From Actinomyces marseillensis (GTDB taxonomy: Bacteria > Actinomycetota > Actinomycetes > Actinomycetales > Actinomycetaceae): DNA of 35,969 nucleotides. Below are positions 21,550 through 30,740 of this stretch, piece after piece. The notes under the pieces are model-generated. The model saw only the letters and a list, made by a program, of their open reading frames with translations, ran no database searches and was not told the origin of the DNA. The stretch's first letter is position 1; every line of letters starts with the position of its first letter. The translations under genes were made by a program, and so were the position numbers. The stretch covers positions 2,650 to 38,618 of the forward strand of contig NZ_LT707420.1 of NCBI RefSeq assembly GCF_900155605.1. The letters are read 5' to 3'.

Positions 21550-24500
21550 ATGAGCAGTATTCAAGAAGTCAAAGATATCCTGAGTCGTACCTCAAGCATG
21601 CCCTGGGGACCAACCCGCAGCGCTGAAGTTGCGCAGGCTGCCGTTCTGGCAGATGCCCTCGAAGGCGAAGAAGCCTTGCAGCTCGAGGTCTATCTTGAAC
21701 TTGCGCTGTGCTACCAGCAGGGAAACGAAGAGTGGAAAGCACTCGCACCTACTGCCTGGTGCCTGACAAGATTCGAAGAAAACCCCGCAGCTTTCGACGC
21801 TGACCAAGTCCATGACCTCGCATGGCTCTACAAGAACGCCGTCACCGCTGCCGGCCGAAATCCCGCAGTTTCGCGCGAGCAGGCTCTCGAGCTCTCCGAA
21901 GGCCTGGGACGTTTCTTCCAAGATCAGGGTTTTTCTATGCATTCTGTGCATGGAAGCCGCTTTACCCTGGCACTGGGCATGGGCGATCCGGAAAAAGCAC
22001 ACGAAGAGCTCGTTCAATGGCGCGCCACCCCGCGTGATTCCGTCTCCGATTGCGCGCTGTGCGATCCCGAACGCCAGATTACCGAGGCCACGGTTACGAA
22101 GGATTGGGAGCGTGCAGTTGCCACTGCGGTTCCTTTGCTTGACACCACTGAAGGCTGTGGGAATCAGCCTGCGGGAATCCAAGCTGCTTCGATGATTCCC
22201 CTCCTCATGTCCGGGCGCCCTGCCGCCGCGTGGGAATCACACGTGCGTTCCTATCGTCATCACCGACGTTCCGCCAGGTACATGGACATCTTGGGAACGC
22301 ACATGGAGTTTCTCGTGCGTTCGGGACGCTGGCAGCGTGCCCTTGAGATCTTGCGCGATTCCATTGCTTTGACCTCGCAGGCCGAGAGCTGCGCACGTTT
22401 GTTTGATTACCTTAAGGGAGCGGCTTTGGCTGCTCGCGAGGCCAGCGATCGCGGCCGCGGACAAGAATCCTTCCGAGCACTGTGCACAGGCCAGCCTCAG
22501 TGGTGCGAGGGGCCACGCCTCGATGCAAATACTCCCCTATCCGAGGTTGCCGAAAAGCTCGCTGATTGGCTCCTAGCGGTCGCCAAGCTTTTTGACACTC
22601 GTAACGGGAATGACTTCTTCACCGCCAGCGCGAAAGAAGTTCTTGATGCGCATACTTTCGATGATGATGCGGAAGAACTCGCGACGAAGACCTGGACCTT
22701 CGAAATTGCCGGGGAACGAGAGGCTCTTCCCGAAGGAATTTCGACGAGCGATGTTGATAAACCCAGAAAGTACGCAACCCATCTCATTCGTCAAGACAAG
22801 GTTCGCACCACCGACGATACGGATCCCTATCCGCCCGTCGATCTCACGCCTTTCTCTGTTCCAGCAACAGTGCAAGAAGGTTACGATCGTTTCCTGAAGC
22901 GCTGCGGAATAACTGGTTTCGATGTCGAGCGCCAGTTCATTATTGACCGCGTCATCTGCATGGATGAGTCGGTGATGGACATCCAGTACGCAGATGAGGA
23001 TGCGATATTCTTCAGCCAGTTCGCCTGCGCTGCTTTGATCATGCGTCGCGAGTACGACAATGCAAAGAAAATCGTCTCTCGGGTATCAGAGATCATTTCA
23101 CAGCTTCCCGACGATCCCGACATTGTTTCCCCCGGTTTCTTCTCCAAGCTCATGGGAAAGAACGCGTCTCTTGGACGCAAGCAGCTTTATGAGAGCCTGC
23201 TTGCAATCAGACGCTCCTACATCGAGGTCGACTACTACTACATTCGTAACCAAGCGGTCCCAGACGACATCAAGACGCGCGCCGTCGAGGCTGCCCGCAC
23301 GCATCGGCTCCTTATTTCAGCAGTAGTTAACCAGCTGAATAGAGGTGCTGGCCAGGCCCGCGACCTTGACATCATCAGTTCATCGATTGCAACAGCAGCG
23401 ACGATGTGCAGTAGCTGCAGGGAATACGAGGAAGCAAGCGCCGGCTACGATCTGTACGAAAGCCTCGAACGAGCTTTCAACCGCCACGCGTCTTCTCCTG
23501 ACCGCGTCACCATCAACTTGCTACTCGAACGGGCACAGATGGAGCGCGAACGAGATGAGTACATGAAGGCATGTCAATATGCCGATAAGGCCATGCGGGT
23601 GAGCCCAATGTGCGATCCCTACACTGCCATCATCGGTCGCGCGATCATTTGCGCCGGCTCTATCGCCGCAGGGCAATATGACGAGGCACTTGCGCAGGGA
23701 CGACGATTGAGCGAGATTGTTCATTCTTTCCCAACCCGGGTGTATATCCCTCTTGCTGGCCCCATTTTCGCCAATGCCCTTGTTCACAAGGACCGCATCT
23801 CAGAGGCTGTCGAAATCTTTGAAGAAGCCATGGGCACCCTCGAAGACACGCCTTATTTCCGGGCACGACGGGGTGAGTTGGCTCCATCATTGGCACAGAT
23901 CTATTGGCGCCTGAACGAATTCCAAGACGCCTACGATCTGGCAGTCACAGAGGCTCGATCCTTGCGTGAGCGCGACTACCCGCTCTTCGCATTGAGCCTG
24001 ACTGAAACGGCATTCCATGCGGCCCGAGAAATGGATGACCGTTTGGCGAAAGCCACTGCCGCACATATGGCCGCAGAGATCTGCCATGACTTGGAAGACG
24101 TCGACGAGGAGTGCCGCTGGCTCCGCCAAGAAGCTGCCGTAATCGTTGGAACGCCTGGCCGCGTCAGCGAGGAGGATGAAAGACGCGCAAACCAGGTTTT
24201 GGATCGCGCCCGAGAGCTCATTGCACCACCTGCCGGCGAGGAAATCACTCGTCGACTGAGAGTTCTCAGGGCGGATGTGAACTACACGCAAGGGTGGGTC
24301 ACCTTGAACTGCGGCGATCCAGTTGGCGCTATCGAACACCTGCGATTGGCTCTTGACGAATACCGAGAACTCGGAGAATACGACGGTTTTGGGTACCCCA
24401 TGCACGCCATGGCTCAGTGCTATCTCGCAATGGGCAACTTTGACGGATTACGCGAGTGCATCGCAGAAACCACCGAGGTCAACAAGCTTGCAACGATCAA

Positions 24501-24582
24501 AGGAACAAGGCTTCGTGCTTTGATCCGTACTATTCAGGAAATGATCGATGCCGAAGAACCTCGTGAGGATTCAGAAGGCTAA
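21550..24582 (+). CDS. Large TPR-like helical repeat protein, paralogue 1
   Basis: A 1010-residue soluble protein without signal peptide, membrane helix or enzyme motif. It appears to be mostly alpha-helical. TPR-like pairs are recognisable in the C-terminal third, for example YDEALAQGRRLSEIV, ISEAVEIFEEAMGTLED, FQDAYDLAVTEARS and DPVGAIEHLRLALDEYRELG. Residues 1 to about 350 are strongly conserved with the second paralogue at 27510, with shared runs such as THMEFLVRSGRWQRAL. This part holds a CxxC (Cys168, Cys171) and C-x6-C (Cys312, Cys319) that both copies keep. The C-terminal half is much more divergent. The ribosome site is weak (TAGGAA, 12 bases off). It shares a 210-base upstream region with feoA and is followed by a hairpin before the transporter gene. 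Function unknown. Confidence 0.85.
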   Translation: MSSIQEVKDILSRTSSMPWGPTRSAEVAQAAVLADALEGEEALQLEVYLELALCYQQGNEEWKALAPTAWCLTRFEENPAAFDADQVHDLAWLYKNAVTAAGRNPAVSREQALELSEGLGRFFQDQGFSMHSVHGSRFTLALGMGDPEKAHEELVQWRATPRDSVSDCALCDPERQITEATVTKDWERAVATAVPLLDTTEGCGNQPAGIQAASMIPLLMSGRPAAAWESHVRSYRHHRRSARYMDILGTHMEFLVRSGRWQRALEILRDSIALTSQAESCARLFDYLKGAALAAREASDRGRGQESFRALCTGQPQWCEGPRLDANTPLSEVAEKLADWLLAVAKLFDTRNGNDFFTASAKEVLDAHTFDDDAEELATKTWTFEIAGEREALPEGISTSDVDKPRKYATHLIRQDKVRTTDDTDPYPPVDLTPFSVPATVQEGYDRFLKRCGITGFDVERQFIIDRVICMDESVMDIQYADEDAIFFSQFACAALIMRREYDNAKKIVSRVSEIISQLPDDPDIVSPGFFSKLMGKNASLGRKQLYESLLAIRRSYIEVDYYYIRNQAVPDDIKTRAVEAARTHRLLISAVVNQLNRGAGQARDLDIISSSIATAATMCSSCREYEEASAGYDLYESLERAFNRHASSPDRVTINLLLERAQMERERDEYMKACQYADKAMRVSPMCDPYTAIIGRAIICAGSIAAGQYDEALAQGRRLSEIVHSFPTRVYIPLAGPIFANALVHKDRISEAVEIFEEAMGTLEDTPYFRARRGELAPSLAQIYWRLNEFQDAYDLAVTEARSLRERDYPLFALSLTETAFHAAREMDDRLAKATAAHMAAEICHDLEDVDEECRWLRQEAAVIVGTPGRVSEEDERRANQVLDRARELIAPPAGEEITRRLRVLRADVNYTQGWVTLNCGDPVGAIEHLRLALDEYRELGEYDGFGYPMHAMAQCYLAMGNFDGLRECIAETTEVNKLATIKGTRLRALIRTIQEMIDAEEPREDSEG

Positions 24583-24599
24583 GAAGCGGAGACGGTAAC

Positions 24600-24631
24600 A
24601 CGGGGCCGGTACTTTCGGGTACTGGCCCCGT
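24600..24631 (+). terminator. Hairpin after TPR-like gene 1
   Basis: ACGGGGCCGGTAC pairs with GTACTGGCCCCGT (one G-T pair) around a small loop. No T-tract follows on the plus strand, so it may be an attenuator, a partial terminator or an mRNA-stabilising structure. It separates the first TPR-like gene from the transporter-Hsp90-TPR genes. Confidence 0.5.
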
Positions 24632-24711
24632 ATCCGCATCGCGCATCGTGGTACAGATGTATCAAAAACACACTAGACTGATGTGGCTGGCACTGTACGT
24701 TGAGGAAGACC

Positions 24712-25671
24712 ATGAACAAGCGAGCCCGCGGGTACGTTATTACTATTTTTGCCTCTATCGCCTGGGGCTTCTCAGGGGTCTGTAGCGAGTTCCTCATGAA
24801 GGAGTACCACGCCGATCCCTATTGGCTCACGGCCATTCGAATGCTCCTTGCCGCACCAACAACCATGCTCTTTCTCCTGTTCAAAGACCGTGGAATCTCT
24901 GAGCTTCACAAGCAACTGCTCCACAATCGCAGGAGCTACCTTCCCATGGTTATCTATTCCGTATTCGGGCTTGCAGCCAGCCAGCTGACCTACGTTGTAG
25001 CCATTGGCTATTCCAATGCGGGAACGGCAACCGTTATTGAGTTCCTCGGCCCGATCCTCATCGTTCTCTTCGTCTGCGTCACAGTGCGCAGGCTTCCCAA
25101 ATACACCGAACTTTTTGCAATTATCTTTGCCCTCTTCGGAACGTTTATCTTGGCAACGCACGGCAAAATCGATTCCTTAGTGATTTCAACCCAAGCCCTG
25201 AATTGGGGCCTCGCAAGCGCAATCGGCTTCGCCTTGTACACCCTCATTCCCGTTAAACTCATTCGCCGTTACGGGAGCGAATTAGTCGTTGCTTACGGAT
25301 TCATCATCGGCGGCATCATCTTGGGGCTCATCGTGCGGGTATGGAATTACTCCATCACCTGGGACTTCATGTCGATCCTTGCCATGGCCGGTTTGGTCAT
25401 CATCGGGACAACCTTCGCCTTCAGCTTGTTCTTGCAAGGAGTCGGCGATATCGGTCCGGTGCGTGCAAGCCTGATCTCCTGCCTTCAACCAATCTCGGCA
25501 GCTTTCTTCTCTTTCCTCCTCGTCGGCACGCACTTCACGCTGCTCGACATTTCAGGAATGGCCCTCATCCTTGCGGGCGTTATTATTGTCAGTCTCAAAG
25601 ACCTTATATCTTTGAAGAGGTCAAGTAACCACAAGCGCGAGCGTCTTCGCCAGCGTTCCGGTCGTCAATAA
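24712..25671 (+). CDS. EamA/DMT-family membrane transporter
   Basis: This 319-residue protein has ten hydrophobic helices arranged as two EamA repeats, as in drug/metabolite exporters. The first repeat opens with GYVITIFASIAWGFSGVCSE and the second with LNWGLASAIGFALYTLIPVK. Typical family segments are SNAGTATVIEFLGPILIVLF and GDIGPVRASLISCLQPISAA. The substrate is not predictable. I chose the ATG at 24712 because GAGGAAG lies five bases before it; an upstream TTG would place that site inside the gene. Its stop is only 12 bases before the Hsp90-like gene, so the two are likely co-transcribed. Whether it belongs functionally with the chaperone is open. Confidence 0.9.
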   Translation: MNKRARGYVITIFASIAWGFSGVCSEFLMKEYHADPYWLTAIRMLLAAPTTMLFLLFKDRGISELHKQLLHNRRSYLPMVIYSVFGLAASQLTYVVAIGYSNAGTATVIEFLGPILIVLFVCVTVRRLPKYTELFAIIFALFGTFILATHGKIDSLVISTQALNWGLASAIGFALYTLIPVKLIRRYGSELVVAYGFIIGGIILGLIVRVWNYSITWDFMSILAMAGLVIIGTTFAFSLFLQGVGDIGPVRASLISCLQPISAAFFSFLLVGTHFTLLDISGMALILAGVIIVSLKDLISLKRSSNHKRERLRQRSGRQ

Positions 25672-25683
25672 GAAGGGACAGGG

Positions 25684-27477
25684 ATGTCAACTTTCCAAGT
25701 GGACCTGAGAGGAATGGTCGATCTTCTCTCTCGCAATCTGTACTCCGGCCCACGCGTCTACATCCGCGAACTTCTCCAAAACGGCCTCGACGCCATCGAA
25801 GCCCGCAGCGCACTCGACCCCGATTGCCCGCGCCGCGTCACTATCACCATCGAAGGGCGCACCCTCAAGTGCCGCGACAGCGGAATTGGCCTCACCGAAG
25901 AAGAAGCCGCCGGCTTGCTCTCCACGATCGGCGCCTCCTCCAAGCGCGACGAACTTGGGATGGCACGCAGTGACTTCCTCGGCCAATTCGGCATCGGTAT
26001 GCTCTCCTGCTTCATGATCTCCGATTCGATCACCGTCTACTCGCGCTCGGCAAAGTCTGCCAACTCCCCCACCGTCATTTGGCAAGGAAAGACGGAGGGC
26101 ACCTACACGACTCAGCCCCTCGGCCCCGGCGATCCCCATAATTTGGGTGAACCCGGAACTGAGGTTGTCTTGGAGGCTCATCCCGGGGAGCCATGGATTG
26201 ACCCCGATACAGTCCGCGCGCTCGTCGACGAATTCGCCTCGCTTCTTCCGATTTCCATCGAAGTCCGCTCCGACTCGGCCGCGACTTTCCACGGCAATGA
26301 AACGCCCGTGTGGGAACTCGAGCCTGCCGCACAGCAGCAGTGGTGCGACGAGCACTTGGGCTCAGCGGGGATGGACATCATTCCGATCGATGTCCCCGCA
26401 GCAGGAGTGAAGGGCATCGCGATCGTTTCCCAGCGTCCCAACGCACTTTCTTCCGATCACCACACGGTCTACGCGAAGAGGATGTTGGTCTCACGCGCAT
26501 GCGAAGGGATCGTCCCCCAGTGGGCGTATTTCGTTCGCTTTATTGGTAATTCGAACTACCTGCGCCTGACCGCTTCGCGCGAACAGCTCAGCGATGACGA
26601 ACTTTTGGAAAACACTCGCCAAGCAATTGGTTCGTCAATTCGTCAGTGGCTTGAAGATATGGCGGAGCACTCCCCCAGTCGTTTCAATGACTTTATTTCG
26701 ATCCACGCGATGGGACTGCGCGCGGTCGCTGTTCGCGACCCCTACATGCTTGACCTCACCGCGCGCTACGTTCCCCTCGAGAGCACCGTGGGATCATTCC
26801 CGCTCCTCGATCTGCTGGCTTCGCACGAGTCGATTCGTTACACGCGCACGGTCGACCAGTATCGCGCCTTAGCAGACGTCGCAGCATCGCAATCGATGGT
26901 CCTTGTCAACGCGGGATACGCCTACGACGAAGAACTCATCAACGCGCTGCTCACCGATCCGCGCTATTCTTCGATCGCTCAGAAGATTCGCTTGGTCGAT
27001 CCCTCTGAGCTTCTTGACGCTTTCGAAGAATGCACCTTGTCCGAGCAAGCCGAGGCCATGGACCTCATGCTTATTGCCGCCCAGGCGATTGACCCCTCGG
27101 ATTGCGAAGTTGTCCTTCGCCGCTTTACCCCTCTGACTCTTCCCGCGCTCTACCTGCCAGACCCAGATTTCGCAGGACGCCACGTCCAGCGCAATTCTCA
27201 GGCACAGGCCTCGAAGATGTGGGCGGGGATCATGGGGGTCAGCGATCCTTTCGCGAATTCGAAGCCACCCCGCTTGGTACTGAACCGTTCAAATTCGCTG
27301 ATCACGCGACTGATCCACGCAAGCAGTGTCCCGCAGACGGCCTCGAATGTTCTGCGCGGACTCTACGTCCAGAGCCTCTTGGCGGGACGCCAAACTTTGG
27401 GACCCAAGGAACGCGCGTGGGCTGCGCAGCTCCTTGGTTCCCTGCTTGATTCCGCACTCGACGACACCTCCAACTGA
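25684..27477 (+). CDS. Hsp90/HtpG-like GHKL ATPase chaperone
   Basis: A 597-residue Hsp90-family protein, near full HtpG length (E. coli HtpG has 624). All ATP-site motifs are present. The N-box ELLQNGLDA carries catalytic Glu29, with Asn33 and Asp36. G1 is DSGIGLT (65-71), the lid segment is STIGASSKRDE, and G2 is GQFGIGM (100-106). GTEVVLEAH follows as the G3 strand. The middle domain keeps the catalytic loop LTASREQL with Arg299, equivalent to the HtpG NVSRE arginine. The C-terminal part is divergent and ends LDDTSN, with no MEEVD tail for eukaryotic-type TPR cochaperones. The ribosome site AAGAAGGG is near the ATG. It lies 12 bases after the transporter and 32 before the second TPR-like gene. 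Confidence 0.9.
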   Translation: MSTFQVDLRGMVDLLSRNLYSGPRVYIRELLQNGLDAIEARSALDPDCPRRVTITIEGRTLKCRDSGIGLTEEEAAGLLSTIGASSKRDELGMARSDFLGQFGIGMLSCFMISDSITVYSRSAKSANSPTVIWQGKTEGTYTTQPLGPGDPHNLGEPGTEVVLEAHPGEPWIDPDTVRALVDEFASLLPISIEVRSDSAATFHGNETPVWELEPAAQQQWCDEHLGSAGMDIIPIDVPAAGVKGIAIVSQRPNALSSDHHTVYAKRMLVSRACEGIVPQWAYFVRFIGNSNYLRLTASREQLSDDELLENTRQAIGSSIRQWLEDMAEHSPSRFNDFISIHAMGLRAVAVRDPYMLDLTARYVPLESTVGSFPLLDLLASHESIRYTRTVDQYRALADVAASQSMVLVNAGYAYDEELINALLTDPRYSSIAQKIRLVDPSELLDAFEECTLSEQAEAMDLMLIAAQAIDPSDCEVVLRRFTPLTLPALYLPDPDFAGRHVQRNSQAQASKMWAGIMGVSDPFANSKPPRLVLNRSNSLITRLIHASSVPQTASNVLRGLYVQSLLAGRQTLGPKERAWAAQLLGSLLDSALDDTSN

Positions 27478-27509
27478 TCGACCCATTCTCTTCAAAGGAC
27501 CCTCCAGCC

Positions 27510-30500
27510 ATGCCAAACGCACAAGAAGTCCGCGACCTCCTCGAGTACGCTTCGCAGCTCCCCTGGGCTCCCTCTCGAAGCGCGCAGATCGCGCAAGCAG
27601 CGATGTGGGCAGACGCCCTCGAAGGTGAGACCGATCTGAAGATCGATGCCTACCTCGAACTCACCATGTCCTATCAGCAGGGAAATGAAGAGTGGAAGGC
27701 TTTGGCCCCTCTTTCAACCCTCCTGAACATGTTCGAGAAGAATCCGGCAGATTTTGATGCCGATCAGATCGAAGAACTTGCATGGCTCTACAAGGGAACC
27801 GTCTCCGCAGCAGGACGCAACCCCGCTGTTTCCCGCGAGCAGCTCGAGGAACTGACGACCGGTTTGGCGCAATTTGTTTCTGAACAGGGCTTTTCCATGC
27901 ACGTCGTCCACGGGGTGCGCGTCATGCTCGCACTGCGCAAGGGTGACCTTGATGAGGCCCGGGAGGCGCTGACCTTGTGGCGCGCAACCCCTCGCGATGA
28001 GATCTGTGACTGCGCTGGCTGCGATCCTGAGAAGCAGATTGCCGAGGCCACGGCCCGCAAGGACTGGGAGCGTGCGGTTGCCACCGCCATGCCTCTCTTC
28101 GACGAGGAGGGGGCGTGCGCCGCTCAGCCTTACAGTATTCGCGCTCATGCAATGATTCCCCTCCTGATGTCTGGTCGTCCGGACACCGCTTGGGAAGCAC
28201 ACGTACGCTCATACCATCAGCATCGTGGCTCTGCTAATGCAATGGATATTCTGGGCACGCACATGGAGTTTCTTGTGCGCTCAGGCAGGTGGCAACGCGC
28301 GCTTGATATCTTGCGTGACAGCATCGCTTTGACTTCTCAGGCGGAGAGCGCCTCGCTGCTCATGGATTATCTTCGAGGCGCTGCACTGACAGCGCGCGAG
28401 GCCGCTAAGCGCGGTAAGGGAGAGGAACCCTTGGGAGCGCTGTGCACGGGGCACTCCCAGTGGTGCGAGGGTCCACGGCTTGACGCCAATGCGCCTCTGT
28501 CTGAGGTCGCCGATCGACTGAGCGGGTGGGCCCTTGATGTTGCCGCACTCTTCGATAGGCGCAATGGAAATGACTACTGCACTGTGCTTACTCGTGAAAT
28601 TATTGAGGCTGGTCCCGTTGACGACGAGGCCGAAAAGCGTGCGAATAGCGAGTGGCGTTTTGAACTCGTGGGCGAACGCGAGAGTATGCCGGAGCCGATT
28701 TCTACGGTTGAAGGACAAGAGGCCCGCCCGATTCCTCCCTCGCGCTCTTCCCGCGGCAAGAGCGAAACGATTGATGAGACGGACCCCTATCCGGCCGTTG
28801 ATTACAGCGTTCCGAAACCTCCGACTTCGATGCGCGAAGCTTTTGATCGCTATATCGCGATTGGCAATGTCATTGGTTTCAGTGTTGAAAGCAATGTTCT
28901 TACCGACTGGGCCTTAGCTTCATCCGAAAACATCGCGGACCTGGACTTCGATACCAGCAATCCTGAAGAGGCTCTGCTCTTTGCTAACTTCGCAAAGACG
29001 CTCATGACATTGGGCAAACAATACAGCGCTTTCGAAGGTATCTATGCGCGAGTCGCACCGGTGATCGCCTCGATGAGCGATGATGCCCCGGTAGCTATTC
29101 CCGGTTTCTTTGCAAAGGTTTTCGGGCGAGCCGGCACAATGATGAGCCGCAAGGAATTGTTTAGCTCGCAGCTCGAGCTCCTCAAGTATTCCTGCGAGTT
29201 CAGTCGTTTGTCGTGGCAAGGTGAAGAAGTCTCTGCCGATTTCCGCGCAAGCGTACGTGAATTCCTTGATCGCTTCACGAGTCAGATTGCCCAAATGGTG
29301 CCGACGATCAACCGCGGAAAGATCAGCGCATTCGATCTGTCCACCATCGAGGATAGCCTCTCGACCTGCGGCGAAAACTATCTCGAATGTGGCGATATTG
29401 AGAAGGCAATGCATAGCCTTGATATCTTCGAATCCCTGAAGCCCGCTTGCGTGCGCAGCGGTACCAAGCCAGAAACGTTCAAGCGCACAATCCTTTTGGA
29501 ACGCGCCGAACTTGCTCTTGAGGCACAGGATTTTCGACGCGCAGCCCAGACAGCTGACCAAGTCCTACGCTCGACGACGCAGGACCCCTACACGGCTTTC
29601 ATCGCGCGCTTGATCATTTGTGTCGCAAGTCTGAAGTCCGGTGAATCAGCCGAGGCAGCTTCCCAGGCAACGCGAATGAACGAGATCATTTCGCGTACAC
29701 CTCTGCGTTCTCTTGGACTGGCCTCAACCAAGTTCATCACGGATGCTTTTGTCGCGGTGAGGAGACGCGAGGAAGCAATCGAAATCCTTGAGCAGGCGAT
29801 TCTGTCCTGCACGGGATCTTGGTTTGGCCAAACGATGACCGCCTTGTTGCGCACAGGGCTGGCAGAGTATTACCTGAACATTGACAACGATCAGGAAGCA
29901 TTTGATACGGCTACAGCGGCAATTCCAGGATTGATCGAATGCGGTTGCTTCCCCACTGCGTCTCGTGCGGGCGAGATTGCGAATAAGGCAGCAGAGGAAC
30001 TGGGCGATCGTTCGCTTCGCTTGACGGCTATTACGAACGCGCTCAAGGTTGCCGAGCGTATGAACGATCATTCTTCCGTCATTGCCCTGCGTCGCATGCA
30101 GGCGAATGTCTACCTGACTGTCCCCTCTGGTAGCCCTTCGGATGACGATAAGGATCAGGCACTGCTGGCGGCAGAAGCTGGCATTTCATGGCTGGATTCT
30201 CATAGCGAAACCATCGATTCCGAGGAGCTTATTTTCCTTCGGGCGGGTATCGAGTACATCCGGGGATGGGTCTACATGAAGCGAAATGAGCCCGAGATCG
30301 CCATCCCGATTTTGAGGCAGTCCCACGAGATGCAAAAAGAGATTAAGGATAGCCAGAACTACCCCTTCCCACTTGCTGCATTGGCCGACTGTTACACCCA
30401 ACTTGGTGATACAGATGCACTGCGTGACCTGGTCACTGAGCTCAATGAGACTGCGAAGAAGGCTCACTCCAGCGGGAGCAAGCTTCGCGCTCTTGCTCGA

Positions 30501-30539
30501 GATATTGAGAAGCAGCTCAGCGACCAAGGCGAGGCATAA
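27510..30539 (+). CDS. Large TPR-like helical repeat protein, paralogue 2
   Basis: A 1009-residue paralogue of the protein at 21550, with the same length and residue numbering through the first 320 positions. Shared features include the opening QEV.D.L pattern, YQQGNEEWKALAP, AAGRNPAVSREQ, CDPE with the CxxC pair at Cys168 and Cys171, RKDWERAVATA, and ALCTG..QWCEGPRLDAN with Cys312 and Cys319. After about residue 420 the sequences drift apart while keeping helical-repeat character (EEAIEILEQAILSC, EPEIAIPILRQSHEMQKE). It has no membrane segment or enzyme motif. AAAGGA lies before the ATG. It is the last gene of a probable transporter-Hsp90-TPR transcription unit. Physical linkage suggests it works with the Hsp90-like ATPase; this is inference. 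Confidence 0.85.
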   Translation: MPNAQEVRDLLEYASQLPWAPSRSAQIAQAAMWADALEGETDLKIDAYLELTMSYQQGNEEWKALAPLSTLLNMFEKNPADFDADQIEELAWLYKGTVSAAGRNPAVSREQLEELTTGLAQFVSEQGFSMHVVHGVRVMLALRKGDLDEAREALTLWRATPRDEICDCAGCDPEKQIAEATARKDWERAVATAMPLFDEEGACAAQPYSIRAHAMIPLLMSGRPDTAWEAHVRSYHQHRGSANAMDILGTHMEFLVRSGRWQRALDILRDSIALTSQAESASLLMDYLRGAALTAREAAKRGKGEEPLGALCTGHSQWCEGPRLDANAPLSEVADRLSGWALDVAALFDRRNGNDYCTVLTREIIEAGPVDDEAEKRANSEWRFELVGERESMPEPISTVEGQEARPIPPSRSSRGKSETIDETDPYPAVDYSVPKPPTSMREAFDRYIAIGNVIGFSVESNVLTDWALASSENIADLDFDTSNPEEALLFANFAKTLMTLGKQYSAFEGIYARVAPVIASMSDDAPVAIPGFFAKVFGRAGTMMSRKELFSSQLELLKYSCEFSRLSWQGEEVSADFRASVREFLDRFTSQIAQMVPTINRGKISAFDLSTIEDSLSTCGENYLECGDIEKAMHSLDIFESLKPACVRSGTKPETFKRTILLERAELALEAQDFRRAAQTADQVLRSTTQDPYTAFIARLIICVASLKSGESAEAASQATRMNEIISRTPLRSLGLASTKFITDAFVAVRRREEAIEILEQAILSCTGSWFGQTMTALLRTGLAEYYLNIDNDQEAFDTATAAIPGLIECGCFPTASRAGEIANKAAEELGDRSLRLTAITNALKVAERMNDHSSVIALRRMQANVYLTVPSGSPSDDDKDQALLAAEAGISWLDSHSETIDSEELIFLRAGIEYIRGWVYMKRNEPEIAIPILRQSHEMQKEIKDSQNYPFPLAALADCYTQLGDTDALRDLVTELNETAKKAHSSGSKLRALARDIEKQLSDQGEA

Positions 30540-30664
30540 GGGGAAGACTTCAAGGAGTCGGAAAAGCTGATAACCCCCAGCTTCGTTTTCTGCCTCACTC
30601 CTGTAAACGTTCTTTGCCTCACGCTAACGAATCACTAGGACTTTCGTCGCACTACACTGGTTTT

Positions 30665-30677
30665 GTTCGGCGCGAAC
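30665..30677. promoter_or_regulatory. Palindrome in the poxB upstream region
   Basis: GTTCG-GCG-CGAAC is a perfect 13-base palindrome about 65 bases upstream of the poxB start, in a 200-base gap. It could be an operator, but no promoter hexamers are convincing nearby. A weak AAGCTG/CAGCTT hairpin (about 30565-30585) in the same gap may end the TPR-like transcript. Confidence 0.25.
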
Positions 30678-30740
30678 CGTAAGTATTCGCTTGATGGTTG
30701 ATAGCTTGCGGGGCGTGCACACTTTAACCAAGGAGCGACT

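Noticed and set aside
24700-24711. TTG start for the EamA transporter
   Set aside because: It would place the good GAGGAAG ribosome site inside the gene; the ATG at 24712 fits that site.
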